From Proteus vulgaris (GTDB lineage Bacteria > Pseudomonadota > Gammaproteobacteria > Enterobacterales > Enterobacteriaceae): DNA of 64,000 nucleotides. The notes under the pieces are model-generated. The model saw only the letters and a program-made list of their open reading frames with translations, had not been told where the DNA came from and ran no database searches. The stretch is from assembly GCF_023100685.1 (NCBI RefSeq), contig NZ_CP090064.1, positions 682,001 through 746,000 of the forward strand. The letters are read 5' to 3'. A program made the translations under genes and the position numbers. This document shows, piece by piece, positions 55,918-64,000 of this stretch; the stretch's first letter is position 1; every line of letters starts with the position of its first letter.

Positions 55918-56631
55918 TTAAGGATTTTCATGTTGTTCTACCTCTATCCATTCAGTTAAGCCTCGTGCTTTGCCATAACTCATTAACCTATTGCTAAAGA
56001 GATAAGGGGCATCGTTAGACGCTAAAACTTGTTGAATATCTTGAAAGTCAGGGTGGTCTTTCATCAGTGTCAGTGCATCTTCGATCTCTGAAGCCGTATA
56101 ATGAAAGGGTTCAGACATCAACATGCTTTGTTTCAATGGACGAGGATAGGTTTCGCACTCAAATCGAACAACACCAGCAATTGCGGTACAAATATCAGCG
56201 TGACGATTTAATAATTGCAATTGTGCGAAGTTATCTGACATAAATTCATCAGAGTAAAAATAATCCTCACCATTGAGACTTAAATGGGCGATATCAATAA
56301 ACTCGTCGCTTTTTAACGCGGTTTCTAACTGCACAATATCTTCTTGAGTAAGAGAATAGGGCGCATCATACAGCGTTGAAATAGCTAGCAGTTCACCTTC
56401 TTTTGAACATTGACGTATTGCATTCGCTAGATGTTGTTCAGCAGATAATTCTGCGATTTCTTCAACCTGTTCTTCCTCAAGTACCGTTGTGGTGTTAGTA
56501 CTGCGTCCAACACCTGTTTCTGATAGTGGCAGTAGCCAACGGCGGCGAGAGATATCAGGTTGCTCTAACGCAATATCTGCATCATCAGCAATATCGGGTG
56601 GTATAGAAGCTGATGCATTTTGTTCTATCAT
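55918..56631 (-). CDS. ydhW: YdhW, accessory protein of the ydh cluster
   Basis: A 237-residue soluble, acidic protein with no signal peptide, metal-binding cysteine motif or membrane span. The second of two adjacent ATG codons is chosen, because AAGGAG lies six bases before it but only three before the first. It is placed between ydhV and ydhX exactly as in E. coli (YdhW about 215 residues, unknown function). A role in YdhV assembly or cofactor insertion would fit its position but is a guess. Confidence 0.75.
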   Translation of the reverse strand: MIEQNASASIPPDIADDADIALEQPDISRRRWLLPLSETGVGRSTNTTTVLEEEQVEEIAELSAEQHLANAIRQCSKEGELLAISTLYDAPYSLTQEDIVQLETALKSDEFIDIAHLSLNGEDYFYSDEFMSDNFAQLQLLNRHADICTAIAGVVRFECETYPRPLKQSMLMSEPFHYTASEIEDALTLMKDHPDFQDIQQVLASNDAPYLFSNRLMSYGKARGLTEWIEVEQHENP

Positions 56632-56653
56632 CATGATCTCCTTCTTTTACCGA

Positions 56654-58783
<2,130 letters not shown>

Positions 58784-58809
58784 TCAGTGATGTGATTGTA
58801 TGGATTTTA

Positions 58810-59439
58810 TTAAACAGTAATTTCTTTCCATTCAATGATTTGCAACGCACCTGTTGGGCACGCTGATGCACACTCACCACATAAATTACATTTGCCGGAT
58901 TTTTTAGTTTGTGGATTGACAGTTGCCATCATCCACGGGCAAGCCGTTGTACAGGCAGCACAACCAATGCAGCGGCGTGTATCTACGACAATACAACCAA
59001 ACTCTTCTTGATAACGGATAGCTTTTACAGGACACACCTTCATACATTCTGGATCTTTACATTGACGACAAGTATCCGTTGTAAAGTTTAAATCGCCATA
59101 AAGCCCACCACCGGAGCCAATACCTTTATCACCAAAATAGAAATGGCGATGAATTTTTGTTCGAGAAAAGAAGGAACCAACACTTCCATCGTTCCATGTT
59201 GTACATGCTGTTTCACAACGGTGACAGCCAGTGCAACGTGCTCGATTAGTAACTAAAACGCCTTTAGGTGTTGTGGTTAATTGAATGATGCCGCTGTCTA
59301 TTTCTTCTTGCTTACAACCTAAAAGAGAAAGCAATGCGGGTGCTATAGTGATCCCTGCAAGCCCTTTACCGGATATTCGCAGAAACTCTAGTCTTGATAG
59401 CCCAATATCTAATAATGGACGATGATGTGTATCAGACAT
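58810..59439 (-). CDS. ydhY: YdhY four-cluster ferredoxin-like protein
   Basis: A 209-residue iron-sulfur protein (E. coli 208), first gene of the cluster. Four [4Fe-4S] motifs are visible: CTGCHRCETACTTWN, CRQCKDPECMKVCP, CIGCAACTTACPW and CNLCGECASACPTGA. The N-terminus has a hydrophobic stretch (LAGITIAPALLSLLGC) without a twin-arginine pair, so it is probably not exported in the way YdhX is. It is the likely electron acceptor of YdhV. In E. coli the ydhY promoter is activated by FNR and repressed by NarL. CGGAGA precedes the start. Confidence 0.9.
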   Translation of the reverse strand: MSDTHHRPLLDIGLSRLEFLRISGKGLAGITIAPALLSLLGCKQEEIDSGIIQLTTTPKGVLVTNRARCTGCHRCETACTTWNDGSVGSFFSRTKIHRHFYFGDKGIGSGGGLYGDLNFTTDTCRQCKDPECMKVCPVKAIRYQEEFGCIVVDTRRCIGCAACTTACPWMMATVNPQTKKSGKCNLCGECASACPTGALQIIEWKEITV

Positions 59440-59984
59440 TAATATTTATCTCCGCTTAACTAATTTAATAAGAAATAAGTTGTGATGATAAATTATTTAT
59501 TTATCCGCTTGCTTTACCGTTATATAAAAAATATAATAACGCTATCGTTAAGGGATATATTATAAATTTCAACTCTTTTATGATAAAAATACATTGTGAT
59601 GAAATGTTAAATATTTGTGTTTACAATGTGTTATCTCCATTTTTTACGTATTTCTATTATCCTCTTTGATAGTGTGGGTATTAATAAATTAATACTGTGA
59701 CTGCTATCATAGAAATAAAAATAGCGCATACTATTAATTTTATTTAATTAAATGATTATTATTTTTATCTGTAATTAAGAAAGAGAATAAATACCATTTA
59801 TATATATTCTATTATTGAAATTAAATTAAAGGTGATTTGCTCTTATATTCTATCTAATATTATTGTTTTAATAATAAATTGATATTTGATATTAATTGTT
59901 TATTTAGTCAAAAATTGATATTGATTATTATTAATAGAATAATATATGAATAAATTGTAAAACCATGACTAGATCATTTTTATA
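59440..59984. other. AT-rich region upstream of ydhY
   Basis: About 540 bp holding the ydhY promoter. I looked for a full FNR site and found only half-sites. A palindrome TAACG-CTAT-CGTTA (59537-59550) lies about 100 bp before ydhY and may be an operator. No gene was recognised. Confidence 0.4.
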
Positions 59985-60021
59985 AAAAAAGAAACCTTTT
60001 CTAATTGAGAGAAGGTTTCTT
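59985..60021 (-). terminator. Terminator of ggt
   Basis: On the minus strand AAGAAACCTTCTCT pairs with AGAAAAGGTTTCTT (one bulge/mismatch), followed by TTTTTTATAA. It starts about 30 nt after the ggt stop. Confidence 0.85.
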
Positions 60022-60049
60022 ATATTAATATCATTATGTGGTTTAGGGA

Positions 60050-61810
60050 CTAGTAACCTACAGCTTTCCCCGCCGGGCGACGAACATCATTTGATCCATA
60101 AAGATAACCTTCACGTACTGCACCAGAAACAGCAGAATCATTGCCTGATGATGCAGGGATAACACCTTCTTCTCCAGGAAGCCCAACCATAATGAGTTCA
60201 GCGGCTCCCCATGGGGTTTGTTCTACCATTTTATATCCCATGGCAGAGAGTTTTTCTAAAGTGTCTTTTGATAATCCTCGTTGCTCATAATAAACCTCAT
60301 CCGGTAACCATTGATGGTGAATGCGAGGGCTATTAACTGCTTCTTGTGGGGGCATTCCAAACTCAATGATATTAAGTGCCGTTTGTAAGGTGATCGAGAT
60401 AATACGTGAACCTCCTGGCGATCCTAAAATAAGGAAAGGTTTGCCTTCTTTAGTGACAATTGTTGGGCTCATTGATGATAGTGGGCGTTTTAATGGTGCA
60501 ATACTATTGCGTTCACCTTGCACTAAACCATAGAGATTTTTTTCACCAACTTTGGTTGTAAAATCATCCATCTCATTATTGAGGAAAAAGCCAGTGCCAG
60601 GGGCAATAACAACGGCACCAAAGCGACCATTAATGGTGTAAGTGGTCGAAACTGCATTGCCGTCTTTATCCATTACTGAGTAGTGTGTTGTTTCAGGACT
60701 TTCATGAGGAGCTATGCCGGGTTGTACATTTTCTGATGGCGTTGCTTTATTCGGTTTAATTTGTTGGCGAAGTTCGGTGGCGTAAGCTTTACTTAATAAC
60801 TTTTCTGTTGGGTTTTTAATAAATTGGGGGTCACCAAGAAACGTATTTCTGTCCATATAAGCATGGCGCATTGCTTCTGTCAGAGTATGAACATATTCAG
60901 CCGAGTTAAAGCCCATCGATTTAAGATCGTAACCTTCTAAAATATTCAACGTTTGACAGATAGTGACACCCCCTGAACTTGGCGGTGGTGCAGAAATAAA
61001 CTCATAACCTCGATAAGTGCAGGTGATAGGTTTGGTTTCTGTAATCGTGAAGTTAGCAAAATCTTCTTGAGTTAACAGGCCATTATGTTGTTTCGATGCT
61101 TCTTCAACTTTTTTAGGGATTTCACCTTGATAAAATGCATCAGCACCTTGGTTTGCAATTAGTTCAAGTGTATTGGCTAAGTCAGTTTGAATGAGACGAT
61201 CACCCGGTTGCCATGGCGTTCCATCTGGTTTTAAGAAAATTTTTGCCGATTCAGGATCTTGCTTAAAGCGTTCTGTTGTTGTTTCTAATACATCCGTATC
61301 AGCACGCGTTAAAATATAGCCTTCTCTTGCAAGCTTAATGGCTGGCGCCATGACATCTTTGCGTGAAAGTGTACCGTATTTTTCTAACGCAGAATCAAGA
61401 CCTTTGACTGTACCAGGTACACCTGATGCGAGATAACCGTATAAACTGGCATCTTTAATTAAATTACCTTCTTTATCTAAATACATATTTTTAGAAGCCG
61501 CAGTGGGTGCTGTTTCCCTAAAATTAATAAAGGTATTTGTGCCATCAGCAAGGTGTATGGTCATAAAACCACCACCACCAATGTTACCACAGCAGGCATT
61601 TACTACAGCTTGGGCATAACCAACAGCAACAGCCGCATCAATGGCATTCCCTCCTTTTTGTAAAATATCATTCCCTACTTGGGATGCTAAATGTTGAGAA
61701 GAGACAACCATACCATGTTGTGCTTCAACAGCAGGCTCATAGGCTGCATAAAGTGAGTGTGAAAAAAGGGTAGTGAGTAACAGCAGGTGAGTTCTTTTTA
61801 TAATAATCAT
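60050..61810 (-). CDS. ggt: Gamma-glutamyltransferase
   Basis: A 586-residue periplasmic Ntn-hydrolase (E. coli 580). The signal peptide MIIIKRTHLLLLTTLFSHSLYA is followed by the large subunit (GGNAIDAAVAVGYAQAVVNA, GNIGGGGFM, FRETAPTAA). Self-cleavage occurs before the catalytic threonine in ESPETTHYSVMD, giving the small subunit with NNEMDDF, PLSSMSPTIV and GSPGGSRII. It hydrolyses glutathione and transfers gamma-glutamyl groups. The ATG at 61810 has TGGAG six bases upstream; an ATG four codons earlier overlaps that site. A 13-bp palindrome TGTGATGATCACA lies at 61952-61964 upstream. Confidence 0.94.
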   Translation of the reverse strand: MIIIKRTHLLLLTTLFSHSLYAAYEPAVEAQHGMVVSSQHLASQVGNDILQKGGNAIDAAVAVGYAQAVVNACCGNIGGGGFMTIHLADGTNTFINFRETAPTAASKNMYLDKEGNLIKDASLYGYLASGVPGTVKGLDSALEKYGTLSRKDVMAPAIKLAREGYILTRADTDVLETTTERFKQDPESAKIFLKPDGTPWQPGDRLIQTDLANTLELIANQGADAFYQGEIPKKVEEASKQHNGLLTQEDFANFTITETKPITCTYRGYEFISAPPPSSGGVTICQTLNILEGYDLKSMGFNSAEYVHTLTEAMRHAYMDRNTFLGDPQFIKNPTEKLLSKAYATELRQQIKPNKATPSENVQPGIAPHESPETTHYSVMDKDGNAVSTTYTINGRFGAVVIAPGTGFFLNNEMDDFTTKVGEKNLYGLVQGERNSIAPLKRPLSSMSPTIVTKEGKPFLILGSPGGSRIISITLQTALNIIEFGMPPQEAVNSPRIHHQWLPDEVYYEQRGLSKDTLEKLSAMGYKMVEQTPWGAAELIMVGLPGEEGVIPASSGNDSAVSGAVREGYLYGSNDVRRPAGKAVGY

Positions 61811-61951
61811 TATTATCTCCATTAATAACAGTGAGTTATCTTGAATAAAGACAAATAAAATAGGAGTGGTATACGCTGTTATTAATATTAATTAACAATT
61901 GCGTAACAATAAGTATAGAGAGAGGTTATTGCTGAGGAGAATTTTTTTTGA

Positions 61952-61964
61952 TGTGATGATCACA
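61952..61964. promoter_or_regulatory. Palindrome upstream of ggt
   Basis: TGTGAT-G-ATCACA is perfectly symmetrical and is nested inside longer arms GAGAATTTT / AAAATTCTC. The arms resemble CRP half-sites, but the spacing (three bases between TGTGA and TCACA instead of six) is wrong for CRP. Confidence 0.35.
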
Positions 61965-62060
61965 AAATTCTCTTTAAGCTGGAAAATAATAAGATTATGG
62001 ATAATTAATAATGGTAATAAGGGGATGAGCTAAGAATAGCTAAATGTGGCGATAAACAAT

Positions 62061-62087
62061 AAAAAAAGCCTGTTTTCACAGGCTTTT
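62061..62087 (-). terminator. Terminator of the peroxiredoxin gene
   Basis: AAAAGCCTG-TTTTCA-CAGGCTTTT with a run of seven T on the minus strand after the stem. Confidence 0.88.
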
Positions 62088-62112
62088 AGAAATGCTTTAG
62101 CTTACTGTTAAA

Positions 62113-62715
62113 TTACAGTTTGCCAGAGTTTGCTTTTAGATATTTAGCAACGCCGTCTGGAGATGCGCCCATACCTTCTTGACCTTTTTCCCACTGAGCA
62201 GGGCAAACTTCGCCGTGTTCTTCGTGGAATTGCAGAGCGTCAACCATACGGATCATTTCATCAATGTTACGACCTAATGGCAGATCGTTAACGACTTGGT
62301 GACGAACAATACCTTCTTTGTCAATCAGGAATGAACCACGCAGTGCAACGCCAGCTTCTGGGTGTTCAATACCGTAAGCTTTGATGATGTCATGTTTGAT
62401 ATCAGCAACCATTGGATATTTAACTTCACCAATACCACCGTCATCAATAGGAGTTTTACGCCATGCGTTATGAACGAATTCTGAGTCCATAGAAACACCG
62501 ATGATTTCAACACCGCGTTTTTTGAATTCTTCAAAACGGTGATCAAATGCAATCAGTTCTGAAGGGCAAACAAAAGTAAAATCCATTGGCCAGAAGAAAA
62601 TAACGGCAGGTTTGCCTTTGATAAATGAATGCAGGTTGAAATCGTTAACAATTTCGCCATTACCTAAAACGGCAGCAGCTGTGAAATCAGGGGCTTTGCG
62701 AGTAACCAGAACCAT
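62113..62715 (-). CDS. Typical 2-Cys peroxiredoxin (AhpC/TSA family)
   Basis: A 200-residue thiol peroxidase. The peroxidatic cysteine is in PMDFTFVCPSELIAF and the resolving cysteine in HGEVCPAQWEKG. The GGIG segment (IDDGGIGEVKYP) and a C-terminal tail around YLKANSGKL are features of sensitive 2-Cys types. It reduces H2O2 and organic peroxides in the cytoplasm; the reductant (AhpF or thioredoxin) is not encoded nearby. The conserved start MVLVTRKAPDF at 62715 has AGGAG upstream; a longer frame runs towards the ERIC element and is rejected. It is of the type annotated as tsaA or ahpC in Proteus and relatives. Confidence 0.92.
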   Translation of the reverse strand: MVLVTRKAPDFTAAAVLGNGEIVNDFNLHSFIKGKPAVIFFWPMDFTFVCPSELIAFDHRFEEFKKRGVEIIGVSMDSEFVHNAWRKTPIDDGGIGEVKYPMVADIKHDIIKAYGIEHPEAGVALRGSFLIDKEGIVRHQVVNDLPLGRNIDEMIRMVDALQFHEEHGEVCPAQWEKGQEGMGASPDGVAKYLKANSGKL

Positions 62716-62744
62716 AATGTACTCCTGTAAATTGAAAGAGTTTA

Positions 62745-62867
62745 TACTCGTCATATTTCAAGTTGTAGCGTTGTTGACTACGTTCATTCGCACTAGTCAC
62801 ATACTTTTGTATGCTCCTAGCGACTCATTTACTTGTCGCCTAGCTACACCTTGAACTATTTAGAGTA
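62745..62867. repeat. ERIC element, copy B
   Basis: A 123-bp imperfect palindrome bounded by TACTC / GAGTA, with the ERIC core CTAGTCACATACTTTTGTAT and GCTCCTAGCGACTC. It is followed by AATTCAGGGTGTATACCCTG, which recurs after copy C. Confidence 0.85.
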
Positions 62868-62891
62868 AATTCAGGGTGTATACCCTGTTTA

Positions 62892-63014
62892 TGCTCATCA
62901 TATTTCTAGTTGTAGCGTTGTTGAGTGCGTTCATTAGCACTAGTCACATACTTTTGTATGCTCCTAGCGGCTCATTTACTTGTCGCCTAGCCACATCTTG
63001 AACTATTTAGAGCA
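62892..63014. repeat. ERIC element, copy C (tandem with copy B)
   Basis: A 123-bp copy directly following copy B with a 147-bp period, including the trailing AATTCAGGGTGTATACCCTG. Its ends are TGCTC / GAGCA: both differ from copy B, but complementarity is kept. Confidence 0.85.
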
Positions 63015-63038
63015 AATTCAGGGTGTATACCCTGTTTT

Positions 63039-63316
63039 TAAATAATGACTACAGCATAAATAATCAATCGCTATTGATAAAGTAAAACAAAACAATCTAT
63101 TTGATAGATTATAACTATCAACTTAATACAACAAAGTAGGATTATTTATGACTCCTTGTATAACCATTCATTCTAATCAACTTTGAAAATGAATACTATG
63201 CTTGTTAACAAATCGTTACGAATAATATGATAAATTGACTTAGCATCTCTTTGATATCACGAATGTAATCCTACGATATGACAACAAGATGAAACTCAAA
63301 ATAGCGGTTAAATGTA
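63039..63316. other. Region between the ERIC tandem and acpH
   Basis: About 280 bp of AT-rich sequence after the 3' end of acpH. No gene, RNA or clear terminator was recognised. Confidence 0.4.
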
Positions 63317-63904
63317 TCAGTTATCCAGTTGATGATGTTGTGCTCTTTCTAGCAATTGTGGATAAAATTGCCAGAAAATCTCACTTAATTCATCATAATG
63401 GGTTTCAAGTGCAATATAAGAGCCAGCTAGCGCACTTAATCGTGGCCTTCTTCTCGCCATTCCTTTTAATGTTTGAGCTATATACGTTTTATCAGCGTAA
63501 CGAATTAACCAAGATTGTGACCACAAATATTCGTTGAGTTCTTGAAATTTTTCAGGTGTTTGCCATAAATCTGGCTCAATAATATTTCGTGTTTTAGTGA
63601 CGAATTCAGTTAAAGACATGTTTGGTTCGAATTGAGGCCAATTTAAGGAGAGAAAATGGTCCCAAAAGACATCTAAAGTTATAGGGGCGACTCGACGATA
63701 TTCGGCAGGGAACAACAAACGAGCTTGTTTTACTAACGGGTGAGTGTCTGTGAGCACATCGATGCGTCTATGCATGCGAATGCCCTCAATAACAGCTTGG
63801 CTGTAATCAGAGCTAGGCGTGCCTTTGACGTAATCTGCCATCATATTACCTAATAGAGAGCTTTTTGCTCTAAAGGCCAGATGTAGGTGAGCGAGATAAT
63901 TCAT
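63317..63904 (-). CDS. acpH: Acyl carrier protein phosphodiesterase AcpH
   Basis: A 195-residue protein very similar to E. coli AcpH (193): NYLAHLHLAFRAKSSLLGN, MMADYVKG, GIRMHRRIDVLTDTHP, RRVAPITLDVFWDHFLS and MARRRPRLSALAGSY. It removes the 4'-phosphopantetheine group from acyl carrier protein. ATG 63904 begins the conserved N-terminus; sixteen further in-frame codons upstream are not conserved. In E. coli it lies near brnQ and divergent from queA, consistent with the surrounding order. Confidence 0.93.
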   Translation of the reverse strand: MNYLAHLHLAFRAKSSLLGNMMADYVKGTPSSDYSQAVIEGIRMHRRIDVLTDTHPLVKQARLLFPAEYRRVAPITLDVFWDHFLSLNWPQFEPNMSLTEFVTKTRNIIEPDLWQTPEKFQELNEYLWSQSWLIRYADKTYIAQTLKGMARRRPRLSALAGSYIALETHYDELSEIFWQFYPQLLERAQHHQLDN

Positions 63905-63991
63905 TGGATCATCATAGCGCTTTTTGAATAAAAAAGGGCTTCTTTGTTGCACTGATAAGCTGGCAGCACTAGACTAGTCCGCCTGTTTTTT

Positions 63992-64000
63992 ATGAAAGTA
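63992..64000 (+). CDS. Possible start of queA (cut by the window end)
   Basis: The last nine bases are ATG AAA GTA. Divergent queA follows acpH in E. coli, and QueA proteins begin with a similar short sequence. No good ribosome binding site is visible, so this is a positional guess. Confidence 0.25.

Noticed and set aside
59440..59984. FNR site for ydhY, expected from E. coli
   Set aside because: Only TTGAT-type half-sites were found; no complete TTGAT-N4-ATCAA is present, so it is not annotated.

Overview
The window is an AT-rich chromosomal segment of a Proteus-like member of the Enterobacterales (Morganellaceae). This rests on E. coli-type gene order in several blocks (exbD-exbB-metC-yghB / yqhD-dkgA next to hyb; sbcCD / phoBR-brnQ and acpH; ydhYVWXUT), on low GC content, and on divergent ERIC elements. 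No rRNA, tRNA, transposase, phage gene or CRISPR array was seen.

Layout. 1-500: the end of an upstream gene, a palindromic terminator and a possible 25-residue peptide. 492-10140: an iron-siderophore uptake locus with an AraC/PchR-type regulator, two fused ABC half-transporters, a TonB-dependent receptor, a small membrane protein, a PepSY membrane protein and an RhtX/FptX-type MFS importer. It has Fur-box-like sites and paired 9-bp direct repeats 21 bp apart at two promoters, and no siderophore synthesis genes. 10203-13109: an intimin/invasin-type inverse autotransporter. 13324-20231: dkgA, yqhD, a methyltransferase where E. coli has yqhC, yghB, metC, and exbBD behind a Fur box. 20232-22158: a long AT-rich gap with a candidate small RNA (its own promoter, 5' hairpin and terminator) and a short tandem repeat.

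22159-31834: a ten-gene hydrogenase-2 operon, hybOABCDE joined directly to maturation genes hypB, hypC/hybG, hypD and hypE, with a perfect FNR site upstream. HypB carries a very large histidine-rich segment. hypA/hybF and hypF are not in the window. 31982-33509: yedE-yedF (selenium/sulfur metabolism), preceded by a 17-codon leader ORF that ends 8 nt before yedE. 33587-35019: a TetR regulator divergent from a PhlG-like hydrolase across a 31-bp palindrome. 35026-36245: an ERIC element, two families of tandem repeats, and rdgC.

36246-43295: a 1.3-kb regulatory region with five CRP-type palindromes, then porin, cpdB, a lipoprotein RNase I and a lipoprotein 5'-nucleotidase. Read together, these form an envelope RNA-degradation and nucleoside-salvage cluster, probably under catabolite control. 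This is the most coherent candidate for a little-described system in the window.

43580-53318: a nitroreductase-like gene, sbcCD, phoBR with a three-unit Pho box, and brnQ. 53395-59439: the ydhYVWXUT cluster (aldehyde-ferredoxin-oxidoreductase-type enzyme, two four-cluster ferredoxins, a cytochrome b, and YdhT, which carries nonapeptide repeats). 60050-63904: ggt, a 2-Cys peroxiredoxin, two tandem ERIC copies and acpH. The last bases may begin queA.

Functional names rest on recognised motifs, family knowledge and gene order read by eye; no database search was run.
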